Positions 46,236-56,178 of a DNA stretch of 64,000 bases are shown here, one piece after another; position 1 is the stretch's first letter, and each line of letters begins with the position of its first letter. The DNA comes from CAYFHQ01 sp964342805 (GTDB lineage Bacteria; Bacillota; Clostridia; Peptostreptococcales; Acidaminobacteraceae): NCBI GenBank assembly GCA_964342805.1, contig CAYFHQ010000001.1:42220-106219 (forward strand), written 5' to 3'. Under the pieces are notes generated by a model. That model did no database searches. It had not been told where the DNA came from and saw only the letters and a program-made list of their open reading frames with translations. Both the position numbers and the translations under genes were made by a program.

Positions 46236-46275
46236 TTGTGTCTTAACTAGTCAATTTGTGTCTTAACTAGTCAAT
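46236..46275. repeat. Tandem duplication of 20 bp at the 3' end of the chemoreceptor gene
   Basis: TTGTGTCTTAACTAGTCAAT occurs twice in direct succession (46236-46255 and 46256-46275). The second copy holds the last codons and TAG stop of the receptor gene; the first is a spare copy downstream. Confidence 0.9.
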
Positions 46276-48314
46276 CTTGAACTTACTAATGGAGTTGATC
46301 AGCTCGTCAGCCAGTTGGGACAAGCCCCGGCTGGCACCAACGATCTCTTCCATGGCTGCGGACTGCTCTGTTACTGCGGCAGAAGCCTCTTCTGTGGACG
46401 CTGCATTCTGCTCTGCAATGGCGGACAGGCCTTGAATAGTGTCCAGGATTTCCGCCTTCTTTTGCTCCATGTTCTTCTCAGACACATTGAGGTTCTCAAT
46501 GGCTTCAACAGCCCGTTCAACTGCCTTATAAATCTCTTGGTACTTGGCTTCCGTGTTGTTCACACTCTCCACCTGTTCTGCTAGGATCAAGTTCACTTGT
46601 TCGATGGACTTAACCGCCAACTTAGAGGACTCCACCAGTTCCTGAACGATCATGTCAATTTCCTTGGTGGACTCGGTGGACTGCTCTGCCAGTTTCCGAA
46701 TTTCGTCTGCTACAACAGCAAATCCTCGACCAGCTTCGCCTGCCCTTGCGGCCTCGATGGCTGCATTGAGGGCCAAGAGGTTGGTCTGGTCAGCGATTGA
46801 AGCGATCATATTACTGGCCTCACCGATCTTGGCTGTACTTTCGTCAGTCTTCTGGATCACGGTGAAGATTTCTTGGGCTGCCGTATTGGTTTCCTTGGTC
46901 TTGTCAGAAAGACCATTTACGATCACAAGGCCCTGGTCAACCATGTTGACCATTACAGAAGATGAGTCATTCAGAGACTTCATAAAGCCCTTGTTGGCTT
47001 CAATCAGGTCGCCCAGTTCATAGGTCTTATTGGCACCAACTTCCGTACTGGAGGCCTGGTCAGTTGCCCCTTGGGCAATCTCTTCTATGGTGGTCGACAC
47101 TTCGATAGCGGACTTGGATACTTCCTCAGAGGTCACCGTCATTTGTTCACTGGAAGCCGACACCTGGTGGGAGGACTCCACAATCCCACTGATCAGGGTG
47201 GCAAAATTTCTATTCATGTCGTTGAAGGCATTGGCCATGCGGCCGATCTCGTCCTTGCGACGGAGATTTTTGTCGGACACGGTCTGGGTCAAATCTCCGC
47301 TACCAATAACCATGGCAAACTCAGTGGCCTGCTTAACAGGAATCATGGTCACTCGGATGGCCATGAAGATAAAACCTGCTAGGATTACTGCACCGGCAAC
47401 AAAGATCAACAATACGATTTGGGTAAAGCCCCGAAGACCACCAAAGGCTTCTTCGCTGTCAACCAGCTGAATGACCCCCCAACCGTTGATTTCCAGTGGC
47501 TTATAGGCCACGATGTAGTGCTTGCCATTGTACTCTGTTTCACCAATATCGGTGCCACCTGAAAGCACGGCATTGCCGAAGGAGGCCAGTTCTGGCATGT
47601 CCTTGATATTAACTTCGTCGTCCAGTAACTGCTGGTCTGCTGCATAAATGAGGGCCCCGTCTTTACCAATGAGGAAGTTGGTCCCCTTGTCCCCAATTGT
47701 ATACTCCTCCATGATCCCAGGAATGGTTGCTAGGGACACGTCGGCTGCGATAAAACCAAATGGGTCACCATTGTCTTCCCTTACAGCTGTAATAGCTGAC
47801 ACTACAATAGTTCCCGTCCCCACGTCTGCATAAGGCGAGGTGAACTCCACCTTGTCACTGGACAGGGCCAGGTCATACCAAGGTCTTGAGCTAGCAACAT
47901 AGTCCGGGTTTGAAACAAACCGGGTGTTGTCAATAAAGAAGTTGGCCCGGTCGTTGGCAATCCAAACAAAGAAGAGCTTGTCAAATGAATCATTGTAAGC
48001 CACCAGGGTGTCACTGACAGTCTTGTAGTTCGGATGCGTGGTGATCTGGCTATGGGTGTTCACATCCCGCAAATATCCACGGATGTTACGATCCTGGGCC
48101 CCTTGTCGTGCCACTTGTTCTGCTATGGCAAAGGTTTCCGACACGCTGACTACGGCAAGTTCTGTTTGTAACTCAATGTCCTTGTTGAGTTTCTCCATCA
48201 ACTCCCCTTCAGTACTGGAGAAAAAAACCATCCACTGAGAGAAAAAATGATGAGGACTGCGATAATTGTTTCGAGTGTGAGTCTCATTACGATGGATCTT
48301 TGAAATATACCCAT
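46267..48314 (-). pseudogene. Methyl-accepting chemotaxis protein, frameshifted after the first membrane helix
   Basis: From the ATG at 48314 (GGGAGGGG upstream) the frame gives the expected membrane start MGIFQRSIVMRLTLETIIAV and the helix to SGWFF, then runs to a stop. The main frame continues with SSTEGELMEKLNKDIELQTE through a Cache domain (about 35-300; SSRPWYDLALSSDKVEFTSP), a second helix, HAMP and the signalling tip DQTNLLALNAAIEAARAGE to 46267. Adding one T to the run of seven (A7 at 48221-48227 on the plus strand) joins them into about 682 residues. Without the first helix the receptor would not sit properly in the membrane, so either the gene is damaged or the run length is misread. 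Confidence 0.85.
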
Positions 48315-48425
48315 AATACCCCTCCCTGTTTCCCATTTACTGTACATGAAGGTTTATACCCAACGTTGTCGAAAATCATCGTTTCCCCTTACTTTTTTAC
48401 ATGATAATGCCAGAAAAAAGTAAGA

Positions 48426-48449
48426 GGTACACATTTTAACCTGTGTACC
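48426..48449 (-). terminator. Candidate terminator of recQ
   Basis: GGTACAC pairs with GTGTACC over a ten-base loop; CTCTTACTTTTTT follows on the minus strand, so the T-run is a few bases away. Confidence 0.45.
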
Positions 48450-48511
48450 CCTGGGATTGAGTGTTTTCAGTTGTTTGATTTACTATAAAAAGCATAGAAT
48501 TAGCTATAAAA

Positions 48512-50329
48512 TCATACAATTTCACTCTCTTTTTCATCAAGATATTGTACGATCACCCTACGGAAATCCTCCCCATAGGTTTGATATTTCTTTTGGCCAA
48601 TTCCTTTGATTTCCATGAAGGCGTCTTCAGTAATTGGAACATGGGTCGCCAGTTCTCTGAGAACCGCATTGGAGAAAACCACATAGAGGGGAACCCCCTT
48701 GGCGTCAGCCAGGTCAAACCGCAGGCTGGCCAATCTGTCATAGAGGTCTGGGTATTTGGCCTCTGTCACCGCTGCCTTCTTCTGGGCCTTCTTCTTGGGT
48801 TTCAGATCCAACCGTGTCCGTTTCATGGAGATGCGCTCTTGCCCCTTTAACAATTTCCTGGCGGTTTCATTGAGCTTGAGGACTGGGTATTCGTCAGCTG
48901 TCATATGGATATAACCCTTGGAAACCAAAAACATGATCAGTTCTCTTACCACGGGAACTGACTGGTCTTTTAAGAGGCCATAGGTGGATACCTGGTCCAG
49001 CCGCCATTCTCTGATTTTTTGAGTTTTTGCCCCGCGGAGGACCTGGGTTACAAGACTGACCCCATACCGCTGGCCCACCCGGTAAATGCAAGACAGGACT
49101 TTTTGGGCTTCCTCTGTCACATCCACTTCTTCTGACTCGTCTAAACAGTTGCTACAACTGTTGCAATGAACGTCAACAGCGTCTTCCCCAAAGTATTTTC
49201 GTATTTGACCCTTTAGGCAGTCATTGGTATGACAGTAGTCAATCAGGGTCTGTAGGTTCTCCATTTGGATGATCATCCGGTCTCTATCGCTGGCACTTTG
49301 GCCAATGAGCAGCTTTTGCTTGACGATGTCAGAGGAGTCATACATGAGGATACAATCACTGGCTTCCCCATCTCGGCCTGCACGACCAGCTTCCTGATAA
49401 TAGGCCTCCATGTTCTTGGGCATATTATAGTGGATGACAAAACGGACATCTGGCTTGTCAATCCCCATGCCAAAGGCATTGGTCGCCACAACGATCTTCT
49501 TTTTGTCCATCATGAACTCTTCTTGAACAAGGCTTCTTTCCCACCCCTCCATACCGCCATGGTAGGGGGCCGCTTCAAATCCGGCGGATTGGAGCTTGTC
49601 GGCAACGGATTCTACGGACTTCCTGGTGGCACAATAAACAATGCCCGAATGGTCTTCGGGGCTTTCCTTGAGCCAGTCCTTGAGGAAGCGAAATTTATCC
49701 GCTGGCTTAACGACCTTATAGGTCAAGCTGTCCCGGTCGACTCCCGAGATAAAGACATGGGGTGCCTGTAAACCCAGCAAGGATAGGATGTCCTCCCGGA
49801 CAGCCTTGGTTGCTGTGGCCGTAAAGGCCGTCAGTACAGGACGCTTGGGCAAACTGGTCACCCAGCCTTGAATGTTTCTATAAGAGGGCCTAAAATCATG
49901 GCCCCATTGACTAATGCAATGGGCCTCGTCCACAGCCACCATGTCAATGGACGTGTATCTAGTGATCTGAGAAAAGGCACCGGACAAGAGGCCTTCCGGG
50001 GCTACATAGACAAGCTTGTAGGCTCCCGACTGGATGTCCATAACCCTTGCCTGAACTTGGTCGCTGGACAGGGAGCTGTTAATAAAGGTGGCCGGTATGC
50101 CTACCTCATTGAGGCCTTCCACCTGGTCCTTCATAAGGGCTATCAGGGGGGAAATCACCACGGTGATCCCTTCTTGTAATAGGGCTGGAATCTGAAAACA
50201 GAGGGATTTACCGCCGCCTGTTGGCATAATCACCAAGGCGTCACTCCCTCTGCGAATATTGCTTATAATGTCCTCTTGGCCAGGCCGAAAGGCGTCATAG
50301 CCAAAATGTTGTTTGAGTAACTGATGCAT
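48512..50329 (-). CDS. recQ: ATP-dependent DNA helicase RecQ
   Basis: The 605-residue helicase has the full RecQ layout: motif 0 FGYDAFRPGQEDII, Walker A MPTGGGKSLCFQ (about 36-47), DEAH in VAVDEAHCISQWGHDFRP, motif VI QEAGRAGRDG, the zinc cluster (CLKGQIRKYFGE, CNSCSNC), the RQC winged helix and a C-terminal HRDC domain (LYDRLASLRFDLADAKGVPL). It unwinds 3'-to-5' during recombination and repair. The start has GGAGAG upstream. Length and domain content are normal and it stands alone. Confidence 0.96.
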   Translation of the reverse strand: MHQLLKQHFGYDAFRPGQEDIISNIRRGSDALVIMPTGGGKSLCFQIPALLQEGITVVISPLIALMKDQVEGLNEVGIPATFINSSLSSDQVQARVMDIQSGAYKLVYVAPEGLLSGAFSQITRYTSIDMVAVDEAHCISQWGHDFRPSYRNIQGWVTSLPKRPVLTAFTATATKAVREDILSLLGLQAPHVFISGVDRDSLTYKVVKPADKFRFLKDWLKESPEDHSGIVYCATRKSVESVADKLQSAGFEAAPYHGGMEGWERSLVQEEFMMDKKKIVVATNAFGMGIDKPDVRFVIHYNMPKNMEAYYQEAGRAGRDGEASDCILMYDSSDIVKQKLLIGQSASDRDRMIIQMENLQTLIDYCHTNDCLKGQIRKYFGEDAVDVHCNSCSNCLDESEEVDVTEEAQKVLSCIYRVGQRYGVSLVTQVLRGAKTQKIREWRLDQVSTYGLLKDQSVPVVRELIMFLVSKGYIHMTADEYPVLKLNETARKLLKGQERISMKRTRLDLKPKKKAQKKAAVTEAKYPDLYDRLASLRFDLADAKGVPLYVVFSNAVLRELATHVPITEDAFMEIKGIGQKKYQTYGEDFRRVIVQYLDEKESEIV

Positions 50330-50401
50330 GTGGTCTCTCCTTTATACGCTAAGGAGAGTATACCATACTTTCGGAACTACAAATACCATAATATGGTATT
50401 T

Positions 50402-51475
50402 TTATTGAACCAATCTTGGTTTTGAAAGTGGCAGTGAGATCACTTCAATGCCATCACCAATCAGGTCGATGTCGTTTCCATTGATCTTAACCTCTTTGGC
50501 TATCACACGACCACGTATGGTAATGTTGTTCCCATTGATGTGAATTTCTCCATTTGGGGCATATAATATCCCGTCCACGGTGATGTCATTCCCATTGATT
50601 TTGATGTCTCGACCGGCATAAAGGGCCACCTGGTCATTGGTGGTCGCACTGAGGGCATTACCGTTTAGTCGAATGTCCTGTTCGGCCAGGAGGGCACCTG
50701 CCCCTTGAATCTGATTGCCATTCAAAGTAGCCGTACCCGTTACATAGACAGAATTGTCCACGTAAACGGTGTTGCCATTGAATTTTTTGTTACCTGTATA
50801 GGCATACCCAGAAGTCTGGGCCTGATTTCGTACTTCGTCCATATAATCTGGCATGGCCATGACACTGGAGTTGGGAAACTGCATACCCACGCTGATGGCC
50901 CCCCCATTGATTTCTATGCCATCAACAGCCTCAGCTGCCCCGGTCAACTCAATGAGGTTTCCGTTGATCCGCAGCTCGTCATTGGTATGGGTCGTTCCGT
51001 CGATGAGGAGGTCATTACCGTTCAGGTTTAAGTTGTTGGTCGTTGATCCAGAAAACAAGGTGTAGCTAAATACGGAGTCTGCTCCCCCTTCAGCTGCAGC
51101 AAGTCCACTTACGTCAAAGGTTTGGATACCAAGAACACGCATAAATGTGGTTTCTAGAACAATATCCGTGGTGGCAGTCAAACGTCCATTTTGTGTGACC
51201 ACTGCCACATCCTCTTCATCTAACCCATTGGCAACAGCATATTGAACAGCAACATTGCGGGCAGCGTTCATGTCTGGAAACTCCTGAGCGCCCGCTAAAA
51301 CAGCAGCGTCCAAGGCGTTCTGAATACGATAGCGCTCCATATAGGCCAGGCCTGAGTCCATGGCCAATCCTGCTGCCCCCATGAGGACAGCCATGATGAG
51401 GACCGTAAGGACGGCAGTAGAACCTCTTTTATTGGAAAGTATTGTTTTTAACCCTGCTATGAATTGTCTTCCCAT
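50402..51475 (-). CDS. Tad/pilus-assembly-like protein with about nine NGN-repeat units
   Basis: The 357-residue protein begins with a Tad (TadG/TadE-like) N-terminus: NKRGSTAVLTVLIMAVLMG as a single membrane helix, then DSGLAYMERYRIQNALDAAVLAGAQ. From about residue 150 it has about nine units of the form hydrophobic-x-(I/L)NGN-x-hydrophobic spaced irregularly by about 15-40 residues, for example LNLNGNDLLIDGT, LRINGNLIELTG, IRLNGNALSAT, IKINGNDITVDG, IHINGNNITIRG and VKINGNDIDLIG. Such spacing suggests a right-handed beta-helix or bactofilin-like stack on the cell surface. No other pilus genes are nearby, so it may be a stand-alone surface protein. The function is not known. Confidence 0.7.
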   Translation of the reverse strand: MGRQFIAGLKTILSNKRGSTAVLTVLIMAVLMGAAGLAMDSGLAYMERYRIQNALDAAVLAGAQEFPDMNAARNVAVQYAVANGLDEEDVAVVTQNGRLTATTDIVLETTFMRVLGIQTFDVSGLAAAEGGADSVFSYTLFSGSTTNNLNLNGNDLLIDGTTHTNDELRINGNLIELTGAAEAVDGIEINGGAISVGMQFPNSSVMAMPDYMDEVRNQAQTSGYAYTGNKKFNGNTVYVDNSVYVTGTATLNGNQIQGAGALLAEQDIRLNGNALSATTNDQVALYAGRDIKINGNDITVDGILYAPNGEIHINGNNITIRGRVIAKEVKINGNDIDLIGDGIEVISLPLSKPRLVQ

Positions 51476-51557
51476 GATCCACCTCTTTCAGTGCATAGGC
51501 TTCCTATTGTCTCCATGGTAAATCATTTACAAGACGGTTAACACCCACTTTAGATGG

Positions 51558-51597
51558 AAAAGGAGAGGACTTAAGTCTCCTTAATGGTCCTCTCCTT
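51558..51597 (-). terminator. Terminator with the stop codon inside the loop
   Basis: AAGGAGAGGAC pairs with GTCCTCTCCTT and TTTT follows on the minus strand. The TAA of the NtrC-type regulator (51581-51583) lies in the loop. Confidence 0.7.
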
Positions 51598-52921
51598 GCT
51601 GAATACTATACTTATTGATTTTTCTATGGAAGGATCGACGGCTAATGCCCAGCCGATTGGCTGCATGGGTGATGTTCCACTTACATTCGTTTAAGGCCTG
51701 TCGAATGAGTTTTTCCTCTGTGGAGTCCTTTTGTACCACCAGGCTAATGGTTTCCTTACCTGTATAGTCACGAATACCCTGGGGGAGGTCTTCCATCTGG
51801 ATTTGGTCTCCCTCACTGATGACCAGAAGTCGCTCGATGATCAGTTCCAACTCCCTGACATTGCCTGGCCAGTTATATCGACGCAGGGCCTCCAGGGCCG
51901 CCCCAGAAAGGGCCTTGTTCCTTTGCTCTTGAGTAACAGCCAGGCTGGACATAAACAAGTCAATGAGACCATCCAAGTCTTCTTGTCGGTCCCGCAGGGG
52001 GGGAACTTCCATGGGAACCACATTGAGTCTGTAAAAAAGGTCTTCCCGGACTTGGCCTGACTCAACCAAGGCTTCAAGGACCTTGTTGGAGGCCGTGATG
52101 ATGCGTACATCCAAGGGAATGATCTGATTGCTTCCCAAACGTTGAATATGCTTTTGCTGAATGGCCCTGAGGAGCTTGACCTGGATCATGCCAGGCAGGT
52201 CATTGATTTCGTCTAAGAAAAGGGTTCCCCCTTCTGCCAGCTCAAATCTGCCAATTTTTCTTGCCCTTGCACCTTCAAAGGCATCCTCTTCATAACCAAA
52301 GAGTTCCCTTTCTAGGATTTCCCCCGGAAATGCCGCACAGTTGACCCGGATAAAGGGTTCTTCCTTGCGGGTGCTAGCCCTATGAATGGCCCTGGCCACC
52401 AGCTCTTTGCCCACACCGGCTTCTCCGTACAAATAAATGGTCACCGTTGTGGAGGCCACTTTTTCAAGGGTCTGGGTCAAGTCCTGCATCTTGGGGCTAT
52501 GGGTAATGAGCAAGGAGGCCTGGTCTACCGTTTCCATGGCATTTTCATTGCTCTGCTGAAGGAGCTCGGTCTTGGCTAAGGCTGTGATGACTTCATCGAT
52601 ATCAAAGGGCTTTCGAATGTAGTCACAGGCCCCCATTTTTAGGGCATGGATGGCTGTGTCCACCGTTGCAAATGCCGTCATGACAACCACCTCTATGGCC
52701 GGATTGATCTCTTTGGTCTTTTCCAAGAGGGTAATTCCATCAATTTCGGGCATACGGATATCCGTCAGCAAAATATCTACCTTACTGGACTGCAATAGGG
52801 CCAAGGCTTCTTGGCCGTTCTGGGCCACTAAAACACGGTAGCCTTCTTGACTTAAAACCCGCTTCAATAGGGTTTGTAAGTTTTTTTCATCCTCAGCGAT
52901 TAACACGGTTATGGTATTCAT
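51581..52921 (-). CDS. NtrC-type response regulator with degenerate sigma-54 contact loop
   Basis: The 446-residue protein has a receiver domain (LIAEDEKNLQ, phosphoacceptor in ILLTDIRMPEIDG, Lys in YIRKPFD), an AAA+ domain with Walker A GEAGVGKE and Walker B GGTLFLDEIND, and a Fis-type HTH (NITHAANRLGISRRSFHRKI). The loop that contacts sigma-54 reads DAFEGA where the family has GAFTGA, with loss of the key Thr and first Gly, and Walker A has Val for Thr. It may therefore act without sigma-54, like NtrC of Rhodobacter or TyrR, or be weak. It overlaps the sensor kinase gene by four bases (ATGA) as a two-component pair. Confidence 0.88.
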   Translation of the reverse strand: MNTITVLIAEDEKNLQTLLKRVLSQEGYRVLVAQNGQEALALLQSSKVDILLTDIRMPEIDGITLLEKTKEINPAIEVVVMTAFATVDTAIHALKMGACDYIRKPFDIDEVITALAKTELLQQSNENAMETVDQASLLITHSPKMQDLTQTLEKVASTTVTIYLYGEAGVGKELVARAIHRASTRKEEPFIRVNCAAFPGEILERELFGYEEDAFEGARARKIGRFELAEGGTLFLDEINDLPGMIQVKLLRAIQQKHIQRLGSNQIIPLDVRIITASNKVLEALVESGQVREDLFYRLNVVPMEVPPLRDRQEDLDGLIDLFMSSLAVTQEQRNKALSGAALEALRRYNWPGNVRELELIIERLLVISEGDQIQMEDLPQGIRDYTGKETISLVVQKDSTEEKLIRQALNECKWNITHAANRLGISRRSFHRKINKYSIQQGEDH

Positions 52922-55026
52922 GATTGTACCTCTAGTGGTATGGACAGGGCCATGGTCGTTCCCATTACGCCGTCAGAAGTTAGGGTAATCGTCCCCTTGT
53001 GATTTTCGATGATCCGGGCACAAATGGCCAAGCCCAGACCAGTTCCTTCATTTCTGGTGGTGAAAAAAGGTTCGAATATCTGCTCTTGGTTTTTTCGGGA
53101 GACCCCTTCCCCTGTATCGGACACCGTCATGTGGAGGGTTTGGGTTTCAGGGTCCAAGTGGCCAACAACCCGAATATGACCGCCCCTGGGCATGGCCTGC
53201 ATGGCGTTCACATATAGGTTAATCAAGACCTGTTTCATTTGGTCAAAGTCAAGGAAGACCTGGTCCATGACCGGTAGGTCCACTTCTATGGTGACCCCCT
53301 GTTGGTCTGCTTGGGCCTGTAAGAGGTTGGTCACGTCCTGAACGAGGGTGTCCATCCGACTCCAAGTCTTTTGGGGCAGACTTGGCTTGGCAAAGGTCAT
53401 AAATCGTTCAATTATGGCGTCTAAGCGATCCACCTCTGTTAAGATCACTTGAATGTCATCGTAGGCTTGGGGATTGTCCTTGACGTTACGTTGGGCCAGC
53501 TGGGCATATCCCCGGATGGCCGCCAGGGGATTCCGTATTTCATGGGCCACTCCGGTGGAAAAGGCTCCTAACTCGGTAAGCCTTTTGGTCCGGTTGACAC
53601 TGTCTTCAAATTGACGTTTCATGTCCTGGTTTTGAATGACCACAGTTAGGCCAATCAGGGTGTCATTCATATCTGTTTGTCTTAAGGTATTGAGGACCAC
53701 AGGAATCCAGTCTCCCTTGGTACCTTGGATTTTGCAGATTTCTTCGATATGTCTACCCGGCTGTTTGACCCGGTCTGACAGCCTGCTGAAAAAATAATCC
53801 AGTGGCCCCTCATGGTCCTGGTGGACATTGGCCCCCACCAACTCACACTGGTTACACTCTAATATGTCCAGGGCTGCAGGATTGACCGATGTAATTGACC
53901 CTTGGTGGTCAAGGGTGATGATTCCCCCAGGGATTTGGTCTAGGAAACGGGACATACTTCGGTTGATGTCCTCCACATAGGCCACCTGGCCGGACTTCTG
54001 TAAAACTTCCTGCATGAGGAAGTTCAACTCATCCAAGAGGGCGTCAAAGGCATTGGTCAGGCTCTTCACTTCGTCCGATGACTGAGCATGGGCATAGAGC
54101 TGGTTGCCCTTGGTCATTTGTTGGATTTTACCCACAAGGACCCGGATTGGCTCTGTCAGTTGCTTGGACACAACCATGGCGAGAATCATAAAAACCACCA
54201 GGGTAAGTAGGATCACCAGTAAAATGACCCGTGCCAGGTTAAACAAAAGGGAAAAGGCATTGGTCAAGGGTTGCTCAATGACCAAGACCCACTCCTCGGT
54301 TTAGGTGGGATAAAGCTGGATGGGATGGACGGCTGTCATGTACTGACTGCCGGCTCTTTCTGTGTAATTGATGCCACTGACGAGGTGGTCAACTTCCTTT
54401 TCAGTTCCTTTTACCAGGCTGACACGGCTCTTGGTTTCCTCCTCCACTTGACGGAGGATGTCCTCGATGGCGTCAAACCGCATTTGCTCAACCACAGCCC
54501 CCACAAACTCGCCCTTGTCAAAAAGAGGGGCCGAGAAATACAGGGCCAGGTGTTGGCCCTTGGTAGCGGCGTTTCCCTTGGAACTTTGGACTTGAATATT
54601 GGATATGTAGCTGGACTTGCTGAGAAAGCGTTGTCTGGCTGTGAGATAGGTGTCTGATTTTTCTGTGGGTGCTGTGAAAACAACTTGTCCATTCTGGTCA
54701 AGGACGTAAATGGCTTCATAAGTCTGATACTCTTCCATGAAGCTATCCAAGTAGGCGGTCTTTTACTCACGGCTCAGTTGATTGGTCACCAGGATATTGG
54801 AAGCCGCCAAGACCCGAATATCTGCTGAACGCTCAAAAAGGAAACGATCAATTTTATTGGTCGTTTCCTTTGCCAGTGTATTGAGTTCTCGTTCCTCAGA
54901 CATTCGAACACTGTCATAGAGGTTTGAACTGAAGATCACACCCAAAACCACTGTAAGGGCCAGGGTGAGTCCTATAAATATCAACATGATTCGCCATTGT
55001 AGCGATCCGCTTAAAATCCGTTTCAC
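52918..55026 (-). pseudogene. Sensor histidine kinase with Cache, HAMP and PAS domains, interrupted by two in-frame TAA codons
   Basis: Three consecutive pieces lie in the same frame: 55026-54763 (first membrane helix IMLIFIGLTLALTVVLGVIF and sensor start), 54762-54301 (sensor middle, YEAIYVLDQNGQVVF, APLFDKGEFVGAV) and 54300-52918 (second helix, HAMP, PAS, HisKA FSTGVAHEIRNPLAAIRGY, HATPase DTGEGVSR and GTGLGLAI). TAA codons at 54763-54765 and 54301-54303 separate them; the protein similarity runs through both. The full product would have about 700 residues. The start is the GTG at 55026 with GGAG upstream; an ATG at 55053 is the alternative. The C-terminal piece could still be made from a TTG at 54285, but sensing would be lost. 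Confidence 0.85.
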
Positions 55027-55030
55027 AGGT

Positions 55031-55996
55031 CTACTCCGATGGTACAGGATCATTTACTTGGTGGAGGTAGGCTCTTACACCCTTCCAAATCGCCCCCTTG
55101 GTACAGGCGTCTATGGACACCAGGGTGACATTCTGCCCCCATTGTTCTAGGGCCGCAAGGTCATAACCATTTTTTAAGACCTGTTTGCTCCTGGACACAA
55201 TGGCTTGTTCCGGACAACCATAGACACAGCGCATGCACTGCATACACCGGTCATGGAAGACGGGCTTGCCCTCAGGGTCCAACTGGATATTCAGGGCAGG
55301 GCAGGACCGTTCACACCAACCACATGAGGTACACTGGTCGTTGGTTTTTAGCTGCTTGCCAAACCGTCTTGCATTGTGTTTTTCCTGACGTGCCAGCCAA
55401 GGTTGTTTTTTTGCCTTTTTATGTTTTGCTTCAATGGTCTCATAGTCAGTGTCCTTGCCGACATTGGAAGCTAGTTCTTGCCCATGGGCTACCTGGTCTA
55501 GACTACTTTCACTGGCCATGAGATTTTGACAGACTTGATCGACTGCCTTGGGTAGGCTGCGCATGAGCCAAAGACTGGCCTGGACATTGGTTTCCACCAG
55601 CCAATTGGAGGGCATGACCATCATGGACTCATGGACCACCTGGCCTCCCAGTCTTTCCAGTCTCTCCTTGACCCGATCCCTACAAGAGGTATTGGGCCAC
55701 ATGTCTCCCCCTGCTGACACAGAGACAACAGCCACTTTTGTAGACGACAAATCTGGCAGGATGTGCCGCAGTTGGGTGAGAAAATGGTATACCGGTAGGG
55801 GCGCATCGGTTGCGTGTACGGGGTATAAGAGGACAAGCCTCTTGGTTTTCCTGAGTCGCTTGGCAATCCGTTCAATGGGGATGGGCGCGTCCAGGGAATA
55901 CCACTTGGTCCCCTTGCCCATTTTGTCTTTCATTTCCTCTGCAATCCTCTTGGTTCCGCCGGTTCCTGAAAAATAACATATTGTCCAAGGGTTCAT
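55031..55996 (-). CDS. EFR1 family flavodoxin-ferredoxin protein
   Basis: The 321-residue protein has an N-terminal flavodoxin-like part (ICYFSGTGGTKRIAEEM, about 5-160) and a C-terminal ferredoxin part with two 4Fe-4S motifs, CTSCGWCERSC and CMQCMRCVYGC (about 210-260). EFR1-type proteins are common in Clostridia and are assumed to carry electrons; the partner is not known. ATG 55996 follows GGAGG. Its end overlaps the possible kinase start at 55053, so the kinase and regulator may be in the same transcript. Confidence 0.82.
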   Translation of the reverse strand: MNPWTICYFSGTGGTKRIAEEMKDKMGKGTKWYSLDAPIPIERIAKRLRKTKRLVLLYPVHATDAPLPVYHFLTQLRHILPDLSSTKVAVVSVSAGGDMWPNTSCRDRVKERLERLGGQVVHESMMVMPSNWLVETNVQASLWLMRSLPKAVDQVCQNLMASESSLDQVAHGQELASNVGKDTDYETIEAKHKKAKKQPWLARQEKHNARRFGKQLKTNDQCTSCGWCERSCPALNIQLDPEGKPVFHDRCMQCMRCVYGCPEQAIVSRSKQVLKNGYDLAALEQWGQNVTLVSIDACTKGAIWKGVRAYLHQVNDPVPSE

Positions 55997-56117
55997 GGAA
56001 TACCTCCTCACCATAGTCCTTGTTAGTATACCATATGTAAACGGTCTATTTTTATGAGCAATGTGGCCTATGTAGGCTTATACCCCCTTTGGGTCCATCT
56101 ACTTTAAAAGCGGCAAA

Positions 56118-56157
56118 AACAATAGGAGCACCCGTTGAATGACACAACAAGTGCTCC
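56118..56157 (-). terminator. Terminator of the FdrA operon
   Basis: GGAGCAC and GTGCTCC pair with an inner TTG/CAA stem; TATTGTTTTT follows on the minus strand, about 25 bases after the CoA-transferase stop. Confidence 0.75.
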
Positions 56158-56178
56158 AATTTAACTTTGTAGACTAAC

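Noticed and set aside
46236..46275. CRISPR-like direct repeats
   Set aside because: Only two copies, directly adjacent with no spacer; a plain tandem duplication.
50705..51031. Plus-strand frame opposite the NGN-repeat protein
   Set aside because: It arises from the repeats of the opposite strand and has no start signal; the minus frame has a Tad N-terminus.
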